Part shown: positions 34,630 through 42,681 of the stretch, one piece after another
Layout: each line of letters opens with the position of its first letter
Numbering within the stretch: position 1 is the first letter of the stretch
From: Paraburkholderia silviterrae
GTDB taxonomy: Bacteria; Pseudomonadota; Gammaproteobacteria; Burkholderiales; Burkholderiaceae
Assembly: GCF_004353915.1 (NCBI RefSeq)
Contig: NZ_SMRP01000002.1
Coordinates: 210,574-274,573 of the forward strand
Length of the DNA: 64,000 bases
Direction of reading: 5' to 3'
Notes under the pieces: generated by a model
What the model saw: the letters and a program-made list of their open reading frames with translations, nothing else
Databases searched by the model: none
Told to the model about the DNA's origin: nothing
Translations under genes and position numbers: made by a program

Positions 34630-35283
34630 TCAGTCTGCGCGCAGCGTGGAGGCGTCGCCGAGCAGCCCGCGCGTGCCGTGAATGCGGCGCATGCGCGTGC
34701 GATACCAGAAGGTCCAGGCGAGCAGCGCGCCGAGCGCGCTGTAGCCAATGATCGGCGAGACGATCAGAAAGCGCTCGACCGGCCAGGTGGCGGCGAGGTA
34801 GGTGCGCACGGCGCAGTCGGCGATGAGCCCGCTGCCCCAGACGAGGGTGAGCAGGCGCATGGCCGCGACGAAGCCGCGGTTCTCGCTCCACAGCAGTTCG
34901 AGCCGCGCGACGCCCTCGCGCGTTTCGCGCGCGACCGTGGCGCGCGTGAGGTAGAACACCAGCGGGCGTCTCGCCAGCAGCGAGAACAGGAACGCCGCGC
35001 CGATCGCGCCCGAGGCGAAGCTTTCGCGCATCAGCAGCATGCGCGTACTGCCGCCGAACGCCATGGCGGCGAGTGAGAGGACGATGCCGAGCAGGATGAT
35101 CGCCGAGAGCGCATCGATGCGCCGAAAGCGCACGAGTTCGACGATGCTCCAGGCAAGCGGCGGAACGGCCGAGGCAATGAGGCCGCCGACTTCGCCCCAC
35201 CAGGGCTGGGCGAGCCGGTACGCGATCCACGGCAGCAACAAGTTGACCGCAAGCTCGGCGACGAAGGCTGGACGCAGCTTCAC
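34630..35283 (-). CDS. Integral membrane protein, VC0807-like family
   Basis: Six-helix membrane protein of unknown role, 217 residues from GTG at 35283. It starts VKLRPAFVAELAVNLLLPWIAYRLAQPWWG, the usual N-terminus of this family, followed by helices ALSAIILLGIVLSLAAMAF, GAIGAAFLFSLLARRPLVFYL and IIGYSALGALLAWTFWY. Start codons further upstream (35379, 35418) add a polar segment with no family likeness and are less likely; GGAG is 12 bases before the GTG. It lies next to the FUSC gene in the same direction, 115 bases upstream. Confidence 0.75.
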   Translation of the reverse strand: MKLRPAFVAELAVNLLLPWIAYRLAQPWWGEVGGLIASAVPPLAWSIVELVRFRRIDALSAIILLGIVLSLAAMAFGGSTRMLLMRESFASGAIGAAFLFSLLARRPLVFYLTRATVARETREGVARLELLWSENRGFVAAMRLLTLVWGSGLIADCAVRTYLAATWPVERFLIVSPIIGYSALGALLAWTFWYRTRMRRIHGTRGLLGDASTLRAD

Positions 35284-35542
35284 GGGCGGTGCGCTCCAGA
35301 AAGGGATGAAAAATGGTTGAGCTGGGGGCCGGCCATCCACAAACGACCCTCTTGTGGCCGATGATACGCGCCTACGCATATCGTGTGCCTGCGCTCGTGT
35401 GGCTGGGTTGGCGTCCATGAGGGCGCCGCTGCGCTGCGTTTTGCTGCATCTTGCTTTGCATGCCGAGCGCCGCTCGCTGCCGTATGCGACACTGCAAGGC
35501 TTGGCCCAGCCGGGCCGCCTTGCCCCTGTGTTCCCGCCCGCC

Positions 35543-35947
35543 ATGACTGCCCGTTTGCCCGTTGCACTGCACGAAGTCGAGCTCGTTGCCGTTCGCGCTC
35601 AGGGCGCGGGCGGCCAGAACGTCAACAAGGTGTCGAGCGCGATCCACCTGCGCTTCGACATCCGCGCCTCGTCGCTGCCTGAGGTGCTCAAGATGCGCTT
35701 GCTCGCGCTCGCCGACCGGCGCATCTCGCACGAGGGCGTCGTCGTCATCAAATCTCAGGAATACCGCACGCAGGAGCAGAATCGCGCCGCTGCGCTCGCG
35801 CGTCTGGAGTCGCTCATCGACAGTGTGAGCGTGACGAGAAAGGCACGCGTGGCCACGCGCCCCACGCGCGCCTCGAAGCTGCGGCGTCTGGACAGCAAGG
35901 CCCGTAACAGCGACGTGAAAGCCGGGCGGCGCCGCGTGCACGAATGA
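35543..35947 (+). CDS. arfB: Alternative ribosome-rescue factor/peptidyl-tRNA hydrolase ArfB
   Basis: Codon-independent release factor that frees ribosomes stalled on truncated mRNA. The 134-residue protein carries the catalytic GGQ at residues 23-25 ([20 protein letters not shown]) and the basic C-terminal tail ([19 protein letters not shown] and KAGRRRVHE) that enters the empty mRNA channel. The order and length match YaeJ/ArfB. The ATG at 35543 follows a GC-rich leader without a clear ribosome binding site; longer in-frame starts precede it but lack family likeness. The gene stands alone. Confidence 0.92.
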   Translation: MTARLPVALHEVELVAVRAQGAGGQNVNKVSSAIHLRFDIRASSLPEVLKMRLLALADRRISHEGVVVIKSQEYRTQEQNRAAALARLESLIDSVSVTRKARVATRPTRASKLRRLDSKARNSDVKAGRRRVHE

Positions 35948-35958
35948 TGCCGCGAATC

Positions 35959-35994
35959 GCGCCCCGAACCGCGCCCCGAACCGCGCCCCGAACC
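35959..35994. repeat. Three tandem copies of a 12-bp unit
   Basis: GCGCCCCGAACC is repeated exactly three times directly after the arfB stop codon, in the gap between two convergent genes. It is a likely slippage product. Confidence 0.8.
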
Positions 35995-36023
35995 GCGCGG
36001 CCGTACGCCCTCAGCTGCATCGG

Positions 36024-37310
36024 CTAGCTCGCCGGCGCCTCGCGCAGTGCCAGCGCCGGTGGGAAATCCGCGCACAGCACATGCCTTGCCCCCGCGTAGT
36101 CGAGCGCGATGGCGGCGGTGTAGCACAGCGCGCCGTCATGAAGCGAGTAGTGCGGTCCCATCACGGTCACGCGTCCGGGCGCGGCGAGTGCGCGCCGGAA
36201 GTATTCGCGGCGTGACCAGTTGCTGTTCGTGTCCGGGTAAAGCGGTGCGAGCCGCTGCAGCGGCCCGATGCCCGGCGCCGCGATCGATGGCGCACGCTGT
36301 TCGCCCTGATCGTTCGCCGCGAAGACACGCAGCGCGTTGGCACTCTCGAAAATCGCCGCCGCGGCGGCTTCGAGCGCGCCACCCGAGGTCAGCACGCGCG
36401 CGCCGCGCAGCATGACGCGCGTCACCTCGCCAAGATCGACTTGCTCGTGCAGCCGGCTGCGGCGTCGATAGTCGGCGAAGCGCCGCCACATCGTTTGCGC
36501 GAGCGCGGGCGCGTCGGCGCTGGCCGCGCGCACCGAGGCATGCGGCTGGCCGAACCAGAAGCCCTGCACGAGATCGACGTCCGCTTCCATCAGCACCATC
36601 AGCTCGCTTTCGGTCTCGACACCCTCGGCGAGCACCATCGCGCCCGCATGGTGGAGGATCGCGACGAGGTTGGCGATGAACGAGATCTGGCTCTCGTCGT
36701 TGGCCGCGCGCCGCACGAGCGAGCGGTCGAGCTTCACGATGTCGGGGCGATAGCGCCAGACCCGGTCGAAGTTCGAAAAACCGGCGCCGAAGTCATCGAG
36801 CGCAACGAGGAAATCGCGTCCGCCAGGCGGTGGGCGGGCCTCGAGGAACGAGGCGGGCTCGTCGCCGGCGCGCTGCTCGAGCACTTCGATCACCACGCGC
36901 TCGTGCGGGAAGGCGAAGTGGCGGCACAGGCCGTCGATGGCGGCTTGCGTCGGCCAGTCCGCGGGCGTGGGGCGCGGCAGCGAGTTGAGGAAGAGCCACC
37001 CCGAAGCGACACCTTGCGCGGTGAAGTTGGCGAGATGCAGGCAACGGGCGAGCTCGTCGAGCTCACGGGCGGCCTCGGGCGTCGCGCGCGCGAATAGCGT
37101 GGCCGGACCTGTGGCCGGACCGATGCAGCCGGGCGCGGCGTCGGCGACGCGCAGCAGCGCCTCATAGCCGACCACGCGCTGATGCGTGATCGAGAGCACC
37201 GGCTGGAACGCGCTTTCGAGCAGCGTCCCGTGCCAGCGCGCCCGAAAGCCGCCGTCATGCGGTTCCAGATGCGTGAGCAGCGTGGCGAGCGATGCCTGCG
37301 TGTTCGACAT
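36024..37310 (-). CDS. EAL-domain cyclic-di-GMP phosphodiesterase
   Basis: Hydrolyses cyclic di-GMP. In the 428-residue protein the EAL domain occupies about 30-265, with all expected residues: YEALLR (Glu50), LNSLP, VIEVLEQ, VALDDFGAGFSNFDRVW, IVKLDRSLVRR, MVLAEGVETESE and VQGFWFGQP. The domain should therefore be active. The C-terminal 160 residues carry a separate domain (from DYRRRSRLHEQVDLGEVTR to CADFP) with REYFRRALAAPGRV and MGPHYSLHDGALCYTAAIAL, which resembles Cache-type sensor folds. No membrane helix is visible, so sensing would be cytoplasmic. Confidence 0.9.
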   Translation of the reverse strand: MSNTQASLATLLTHLEPHDGGFRARWHGTLLESAFQPVLSITHQRVVGYEALLRVADAAPGCIGPATGPATLFARATPEAARELDELARCLHLANFTAQGVASGWLFLNSLPRPTPADWPTQAAIDGLCRHFAFPHERVVIEVLEQRAGDEPASFLEARPPPGGRDFLVALDDFGAGFSNFDRVWRYRPDIVKLDRSLVRRAANDESQISFIANLVAILHHAGAMVLAEGVETESELMVLMEADVDLVQGFWFGQPHASVRAASADAPALAQTMWRRFADYRRRSRLHEQVDLGEVTRVMLRGARVLTSGGALEAAAAAIFESANALRVFAANDQGEQRAPSIAAPGIGPLQRLAPLYPDTNSNWSRREYFRRALAAPGRVTVMGPHYSLHDGALCYTAAIALDYAGARHVLCADFPPALALREAPAS

Positions 37311-37666
37311 GGCGCTTGGGGCGCGCCTCGCGGCGCGTGATTGAAGTCGCTGGCCGGTTGCAGCCGGTCAGGCGAAAGCGGATTTGACTGCGCTCGTGCG
37401 CGAACGGACTGGCACGCAGACGAACGACAGGCGATGACGCGCAGGCTCAGGGGGAAGGGCGGTCTGGGCAGTACGCTTTACCGCCAGTGTACGGAGTATC
37501 GGCAAATTATGCCCGCCAGACGGCGGGCAGTGCGGCTGCGCGGGAAGGGCGGCCGGGAGTTTTGTGGCGGACTCGATGTCCAGGCTCGAGGGCCGCGCGG
37601 GCACCGCTCGGGTGCCCGCCGTGCAGTGCTCACGCAATGAGCCGCTGGTGTGTCCGTCGAGTGGCG
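37311..37666. other. Intergenic region, one hairpin
   Basis: About 355 bases between two leftward genes. GCCCGCC (37511-37517) pairs with GGCGGGC (37522-37528) around AGAC but no T tract follows. No coding frame with a plausible start is seen. Confidence 0.4.
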
Positions 37667-37927
37667 TTAGTGAGCCGTATGGGGCACGTCGAGGATCAGG
37701 ATGATGGTCCAGTCGGCGTCGCCTTCATGGTGATACTGGCGCTCGGCGACGATGAACGGCTGCTGCTTGCCTTGCGGCCCGAGGAACAGCACGTCGCCTT
37801 CCATCGGCAGGCATTCGATGGGGGGCAGCGCGAGCACGTCGTCGCCGCTTTTGCCGCGGGGCATCAACTTTTCAATCTTGCGGGAGGCCGCTTCGGTCCA
37901 TTCGATGTCGAGCTGAATGTTGCTCAT
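37667..37927 (-). CDS. Conserved-looking small soluble protein, function unknown
   Basis: 86 residues, MSNIQLDIEWTEAASRKIE at the start and acidic overall, with no signal peptide or membrane segment. The centre (ALPPIECLPMEGDVLFLGPQ) and end (YHHEGDADWTIILILDVPH) suggest a small beta-rich fold. GGAG lies eight bases before the ATG. I do not recognise the family. Confidence 0.7.
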   Translation of the reverse strand: MSNIQLDIEWTEAASRKIEKLMPRGKSGDDVLALPPIECLPMEGDVLFLGPQGKQQPFIVAERQYHHEGDADWTIILILDVPHTAH

Positions 37928-38031
37928 GGATGTTTCTCCGCGCGCGTCGCGCACAAACGGGTGGTGAATTCGGGGTGGGCGACTTTAGCATACCGCGCGC
38001 GGCGACTTGCAGGCGTGCGGGCGGCGGCAAG

Positions 38032-38062
38032 AAAAAAGCCGATACCGGGGACCGGCATCGGC
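38032..38062 (-). terminator. Intrinsic terminator, leftward
   Basis: Stem GCCGAT/ATCGGC with inner CCGG/CCGG, one mismatch and a GGA loop; on the minus strand it is followed by six T. It can terminate the His-rich protein transcript, about 150 bases beyond its stop. Confidence 0.75.
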
Positions 38063-38209
38063 TCGTTCGGAATGGCGCAGTGCGGACCTGCCGCAGCATG
38101 GGCCAGCAATACGGCACCCCAGCGTTGCGCAGGCTCAGCGAGGACTGCAACCAGCGCGGCGACAAGTGGATGTGCGCTGAGCCCGCCTCGCACGGCTGAT
38201 GCGCAAACC

Positions 38210-38461
38210 TTACTCCGCGGCCTTGGCAGGCGCTTTGTGGTGATGCGAATGGCCTTCCTTCTTGTGATGCTTCATGGGCATCTTCTCTGCCGGCGCCTGG
38301 GCGGCTGCCTCCTGGCGCGACTGCAGATCCTGAGCACGCTGCTCGACATCTGCGGCCCGGGCCGGATCGGTGCTCATCATGACGCCGTTTTCCGTTTGCG
38401 CATAGGCAGCGCCCGTCAGGGCGGAAAGCGAAATCAGGACTGCGAGGGACACTTTTTTCAT
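38210..38461 (-). CDS. Small periplasmic His/Lys-rich protein
   Basis: 83 residues. A cleaved Sec signal (MKKVSLAVLISLSALTGAAYA) is followed by a Gln/Ala-rich helix and a C-terminal His-rich tail (MKHHKKEGHSHHHK) that could bind transition metals. GGAGG is placed ideally before the ATG. A good terminator follows. Mature size is about 62 residues. Metal buffering is an inference from composition. Confidence 0.8.
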   Translation of the reverse strand: MKKVSLAVLISLSALTGAAYAQTENGVMMSTDPARAADVEQRAQDLQSRQEAAAQAPAEKMPMKHHKKEGHSHHHKAPAKAAE

Positions 38462-38652
38462 GACTACCTCCGAAGGAGCGGTTTATGGACCCAGCCGGTG
38501 CCTGCCAAGCAGGATTGGCATGCCATTTTAACGATCAAATACTCGTTCCAGATGACATCGAATAAGGCATGCGCATGCCTGTTACATATCTTTACATATC
38601 CTCGCAGATCTTGTCGCGCATTGGTCATCACGTGTCCGTTTAACCGCGCAAG

Positions 38653-39453
38653 CTAGAACCAGCCGAGCATCCGATACACATAAAACTGCGCAATCCCAAC
38701 CAATTCGTGCAACGCGGTTTCAGCATTGCGCAGATTGGTCAGGCGCGGCCAGATGCCCATGCTCACGCGGCGCACGTCGGACACAGCGGGCACCGGATTC
38801 ATCCCGAAGCGGTGGAAGTCCAGCATCGCGCGTGGCATGTGATAAGCCGAGGTTACGACGAAGAGCGTGTCCGCGCGTTGGCTTTGCACGATCGGAGCAA
38901 CATTGCGTGCGTTTTCCCAGGTCGTGAGGCTGCGGTTCTCGAGCACGAGGTCACGCTTCGCGACACCTGCGCGCAACAGCCATGGCGCGTAGGTATCGGC
39001 TTCGCTGGCGGCGTGATGCTGTGGGTTGCCGCCGCTCACGATCACCTTGCAGGTTCCGCCCGCCTCGAGGCACCGTGCCTGCAGCGCCGCGACCAGCGCG
39101 ATGCGGGCGTACACGTCGTGCTTGGGCACGAGCGTGCCGTCGGCGCGTTCGTTCGTGCCGCCGCCGAGCATGACGATCGACGTGCGCGGGCCGAACGCCG
39201 AAGCCGGCGTCGTCGCCGGATCGTAGGGAGTGCGATAGTTCCCGGGCTGTGCCAGATCGACTAGCGGTTTTGTGAGCCATCCCGATCCGAGCAGCCAGAA
39301 AAGGACGACGGCTGCTACCGCAATAGGCCAGCGGGCGTCATGCCACAGCATGAACAGCGCAAAAAATAGCGCAAATAATCCGAATAGAATCAATTTGAAT
39401 GAGGTAACGTATTGTTTTCGGGATGTTTCGTGTCGGGCGCCGGTGCGCCGCAC
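38653..39453 (-). CDS. YdcF family protein (DUF218), ElyC-like
   Basis: Inner-membrane protein with a DUF218 periplasmic or cytoplasmic domain; ElyC-type members influence envelope precursor use. There are two N-terminal membrane helices (LILFGLFALFFALFMLW and WPIAVAAVVLFWLLGSGW), then DUF218: SIVMLGGGTNERADGTLVPK, KVIVSGGNPQHHAASEAD, RSLTTWENARNVAPIV, TLFVVTSAYHMPRAMLDFHR. The two Gly-rich loops and the SAYHMPRA motif fit the family. The start is uncertain: I used GTG at 39453; TTG at 39393 is possible. Divergent from the gene at 39607. Confidence 0.82.
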   Translation of the reverse strand: MRRTGARHETSRKQYVTSFKLILFGLFALFFALFMLWHDARWPIAVAAVVLFWLLGSGWLTKPLVDLAQPGNYRTPYDPATTPASAFGPRTSIVMLGGGTNERADGTLVPKHDVYARIALVAALQARCLEAGGTCKVIVSGGNPQHHAASEADTYAPWLLRAGVAKRDLVLENRSLTTWENARNVAPIVQSQRADTLFVVTSAYHMPRAMLDFHRFGMNPVPAVSDVRRVSMGIWPRLTNLRNAETALHELVGIAQFYVYRMLGWF

Positions 39454-39606
39454 GTTCCCGGGGCCCGAATAACCTGCAGTCCTTGCCACTGCGCAAGGAA
39501 ACGGCAGGGCGCCTGGCCGCGCATCGTGCAGCCGTTGCAGCCCTCGCCGGCATTGCGCCGCAGCAGGCGGGATGGCAGCAGGACTGCATTTTAAGAAAGA
39601 AGTGAG

Positions 39607-39930
39607 ATGACCACGTATTCCAACGAAGCGGTACTCGAAGCATTGCGGCGGGTGCAGTATCGGCAGGTCCCGTGGGCGCGACGCCCACAAGTCTTTCAAT
39701 ATTTGCGCGACTTGGGCTTCATGGACACCGTCCGGCAGCGCACCGTTGCTCCCGCCCCCGGCTTTCATGCGCCGGTCGATATCGCCGTGCTGACTGAACG
39801 CGGACGCGCCGAATTCGCGCGCCTTGCCCGCGACGAACGCTCCCTGAACTGGACTGCGCAACGCATGGCCGACTATGTGGCCGATGCCGTTGTGCAGTCG
39901 TCCGACGAAGCCGGTCAATCCGGGTTATAG
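39607..39930 (+). CDS. Small soluble protein of unknown function
   Basis: 107 residues, MTTYSNEAVLEALRRVQYRQ at the start, no signal or membrane segment. Arg-rich helical N-terminus followed by an acidic C-terminus. The segment RVQYRQVPWARRPQVFQYLRD and RGRAEFARLA hint at a winged-helix-like fold, but I do not recognise the family. AGAAGTGAG precedes the ATG. Divergent from the ydcF-like gene. Confidence 0.65.
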   Translation: MTTYSNEAVLEALRRVQYRQVPWARRPQVFQYLRDLGFMDTVRQRTVAPAPGFHAPVDIAVLTERGRAEFARLARDERSLNWTAQRMADYVADAVVQSSDEAGQSGL

Positions 39931-39937
39931 CAGCGCC

Positions 39938-39969
39938 AAAAAAAAGCCCGTATCGGAAGATACGGGCTT
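39938..39969 (-). terminator. Intrinsic terminator, leftward
   Basis: AAGCCCGTATC (39944-39954) pairs perfectly with GATACGGGCTT (39959-39969) around GGAA. On the minus strand the stem runs into eight T, so it stops the transcript of the gene at 40132-40449. Confidence 0.8.
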
Positions 39970-40131
39970 ACCGGAATTACTGCTGCCACGCTGTGCTTGA
40001 TGGCAAAAGAGTAGACAGGCTTCAGGCGCGGTGGTTCCCATCATCGACACGCGGATGTTGCGCTGTGTTCGCCATGCAACGCTTTCCCGTTTTTTCTCGC
40101 CGCTTCTTTTTGCCGTTTCCCTGCTGCGCGG

Positions 40132-40449
40132 TTACCGGCTGCGTGGGGCGTCCGGCCGCTCCTGGCGCGGTGCCGCGCTGCGACGCGCGTTATCGGCGAT
40201 GTCACTGCGCAGGTCGCCACGCGGCACCGCTTGCGCGGCGCCTTTGGCGCGACGGTCGTCGACGAGTCCCCAAGGATGCTTGCCGGTATGCGCCGCGGAC
40301 AGCTGTGGCGTGCCAGAACGCGGAGGCTGGGCGGCGGCGTCCGGCGTCAGCCAGGACGCGAGCGGTGCCGAGAGCGTGAGGAGCGCAAGAAGTGCGAGGG
40401 CGGAGAGCGAAACCATGAAGCCCCGGTTGAACAGAGTCATGGATTTCAT
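40132..40449 (-). CDS. Small exported or membrane-anchored protein, function unknown
   Basis: 105 residues. The N-terminus is one hydrophobic helix (FMVSLSALALLALLTLSAPLASWL) and the rest is Pro/Arg/Ala-rich and low in structure, ending in ERPDAPRSR. Excellent GGGAGG lies before the ATG at 40447-40449, and a clean terminator lies downstream, so the gene is real. No family is recognised. Confidence 0.7.
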   Translation of the reverse strand: MKSMTLFNRGFMVSLSALALLALLTLSAPLASWLTPDAAAQPPRSGTPQLSAAHTGKHPWGLVDDRRAKGAAQAVPRGDLRSDIADNARRSAAPRQERPDAPRSR

Positions 40450-40817
40450 GGAAGCCTCCCGTCAGGACGGGTAGTTGACGTTAGTAGACATGCCTCTAAG
40501 CTAATGGCCGCTGCGAAAGCGCGCTGTAAATATTGGTAATTAGATGTTTCGTGCGCACCGATCCCGGTGCGGCATTGGCCCGCGTATCGGTCCGGCCAGA
40601 CCCGCATCAGAGCGGCCGCGAAGGGGCAATGTTTTGGGTCCGGTGGCGATCACGCAACGCGCTTCGCGCGCCGCGTGAGACACAGACGGTGATGGCCGGC
40701 AGACTGGGCCGGTTCGGGAGTGTCGCGTGGCATGCGCCGCGGAACTCGGGTGCCGGGCGCGTGCAACGCCCGGCGGGAAAGAACAAAGACGAAAGGCTCG
40801 GGCCCCGTGCCGAGGGC
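40450..40817. other. Intergenic region, promoter of the small exported gene, two hairpins
   Basis: About 370 bases. GCCGGGCG (40752-40759) pairs with CGCCCGGC (40767-40774); CTCGG and CCGAG pair around 40797-40814, beside the end of the transposase-like gene. Neither has a T tract. No other gene is seen. Confidence 0.4.
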
Positions 40818-41219
40818 TCAGGCCATCTTGACGGGCGCGCGCCACGACTCCGGATTGGTCCAGAAGGCGCCGCGCAGGCGGTCGCGGCTCGGCGGCGCGG
40901 GCGGCTTCGTGGCCGTTGCGCCGATGCGTCCGCGCAGCGAAATTTCGCGACCGCTCGTGCTCAGGCGCTTCACGATCTCGGCGAGCGTGCCGTCGGCCTG
41001 CCACTCGTCGAAGCGGCGGCGGCAGGTAGGCGGCGAGGGGTAGCGGCCCGGCAGCTTGGACCAGCCTTCACCGGTCGAAAGCACCCAAAGCACTGCATTG
41101 ACCACGGCGCGCGCTTCGACGCGGGGCCGCCCGCGGCGTTCGCTGCGTGCGGGTTCCGCACAGAACAACGCCTCGACCAGCGCCCATTCGTTGTCTCTCA
41201 AATCGTCGAACAGCATCAT
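40818..41219 (-). CDS. Solitary DUF4096/transposase N-terminal-domain protein
   Basis: 133 residues. MLFDDLRDNEWALVEALFCA then RRGRPRVEARAVVNAVLWVLSTGEGWSKLPGRYP and PTCRRRFDEWQADGTLAEIV are the N-terminal (DUF4096) domain of IS5-group transposases. The DDE catalytic core is missing; instead a 45-residue Arg/Pro tail replaces it. No terminal inverted repeats or target duplication are visible. It could be an insertion-sequence remnant or a domesticated DNA-binding domain; the intact short frame leaves both open. Confidence 0.75.
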   Translation of the reverse strand: MMLFDDLRDNEWALVEALFCAEPARSERRGRPRVEARAVVNAVLWVLSTGEGWSKLPGRYPSPPTCRRRFDEWQADGTLAEIVKRLSTSGREISLRGRIGATATKPPAPPSRDRLRGAFWTNPESWRAPVKMA

Positions 41220-41653
41220 GTTTCACCTCAGCGAAGCTATCTCCGGTGCGCTGCCCCGCGCTGCGCACTCTTCATGTACTTCCGGCCGGCTGGCGGAGTA
41301 CCAGGCGGAATCGGTTTGGACGGGCCAGTCTCGAAAAGCCGTGGACCGTCCGGCGATCCTGTACGTGCCTTAATGCGAGAAGCGTGCCAGCTCGCACGCT
41401 TTCGTCTCGAAGCCGCGTGGCATCAAGCCCGCGCGGGTGCTTGCCAGGGCCGTATGAGACTCGAAAACGCATCGCCGGGAAATCGGGACAATCACCAATC
41501 TTGTGCAAAGAGGCCCAGTGGGCGTGCGTTTGCGCCGTATTGCTGCATTGCGGCGAAAGCTTGGGAGCAACGAGGACTGGACATGTGTGGCTATAACGTG
41601 CTCGTGGTCTGTCATAAAATTGCATGAAATCGAAGAATTCATGAGGCAGACGG
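41220..41653. other. Intergenic region with LysR-type inverted repeat
   Basis: About 430 bases with no convincing gene. CATGAA (41623-41628) and TTCATG (41638-41643) form an inverted repeat with a 9-base spacer, containing a T-N11-A pattern, and lie just upstream of the LysR gene: a candidate autoregulatory site. The remainder holds nothing I can identify. Confidence 0.45.
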
Positions 41654-42571
41654 ATGAATGTGACGTTGCGGCAGTTGCGGGTGTTCATCGAAGTGGCGCG
41701 ACTGCAAAGCTTCAGCCGGGCGGGCGATGAAATCGGCCTCACGCAGTCCGCGGTGAGCCGCTGCGTGCGCGAGCTGGAGGCGGAGATGGGCGTGAAACTC
41801 GTCGACCGCACCACGCGCGAGGTCCAGCTGACCGATGTCGGCGCAAACCTGATCGCGAGCATTCCGCGCCTGATCGGCGATCTCGACGACGCGTTGCGCG
41901 AGATCCGCGAGATTGGCGAGCAGCGCCGCGGCCGCGTCGTCGTGGCGGCGAGCCCGACCGTCGCGTGCCGGCTGATGCCCGAGGTCGTGGCCGCGTGCGG
42001 GCAGCAGTTCCCCTATGTGACGCTCGGCCTGCGCGACGACGTGCAAAGCGACGTGCTGCGCAAGGTGCGTTCGGGCGAAGTGGATTTCGGGGTGGTCATC
42101 GGGCCGTTTGCGGCGGAGGATCTCGAGACCGAGCTGCTGACCACCGATTCCTTCTGCGTGGTCGTGCGCAGCGACCATGCGCTTGCGCAAGAGGAGCAGG
42201 TCTCGTGGAAGGCGCTCGACGGTGAAGCGCTCGTGTTGCTCGACCACGCCTCGGGCAGCCGCCCGCTGATCGACGCCGTGCTGAAAGAGCAGGGCGTGCA
42301 CGCGCGCGTCGTGCAGGAGCTGGGGCATCCGGCAACGGCATTCGGCCTCGTGGAGGCTGGGGTAGGGGTGAGCGTGCTGCCGTGGTTTGCGCTGCCGGTG
42401 CCGGCGGGCTCGTCGCTGCGCGCTCGTGCGCTCGTGCCGCGCGCCGAACGCACCGTCGAGCTCGTGCGCCGGCGCGACCGCTCGCTCTCGCCCGCCGCCG
42501 AGGCCGTGTGGGCGCTGATCCGCCAACTGGACGCCGGCCCCGAAGAGATGCGCAGCGCATGGCGGGCGTGA
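41654..42571 (+). CDS. LysR family transcriptional regulator
   Basis: 305 residues. The N-terminal winged helix is LRQLRVFIEVARLQSFSRAG then IGLTQSAVSRCVRELEAEMGVKL with TREVQLTDVG. The C-terminal periplasmic-binding-like domain follows (GRVVVAASPTVACRLMPEVV; SGEVDFGVVIGP; LVEAGVGVSVLPWFAL). GAGGCAGACGG precedes the ATG. An aminotransferase gene follows after 110 bases in the same direction and may be a target, although many LysR targets are divergent. Confidence 0.92.
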   Translation: MNVTLRQLRVFIEVARLQSFSRAGDEIGLTQSAVSRCVRELEAEMGVKLVDRTTREVQLTDVGANLIASIPRLIGDLDDALREIREIGEQRRGRVVVAASPTVACRLMPEVVAACGQQFPYVTLGLRDDVQSDVLRKVRSGEVDFGVVIGPFAAEDLETELLTTDSFCVVVRSDHALAQEEQVSWKALDGEALVLLDHASGSRPLIDAVLKEQGVHARVVQELGHPATAFGLVEAGVGVSVLPWFALPVPAGSSLRARALVPRAERTVELVRRRDRSLSPAAEAVWALIRQLDAGPEEMRSAWRA

Positions 42572-42681
42572 ACCATGCGGCGCACAGGCCTTTCGGAGGG
42601 GCCTTCGCCACGTGGCCACGCGCGCTACACTGTTGATCTTTCGCAAACGCGAATTCCCTGTCGACCTTTCTGGATGCCTCG

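Noticed and set aside
35284..35418. Upstream start for the VC0807-like protein
   Set aside because: The added residues are polar and lack family likeness, and the GTG at 35283 matches the usual N-terminus.
40818..41219. Complete insertion sequence
   Set aside because: No DDE core, no terminal inverted repeats and no target duplication are visible.
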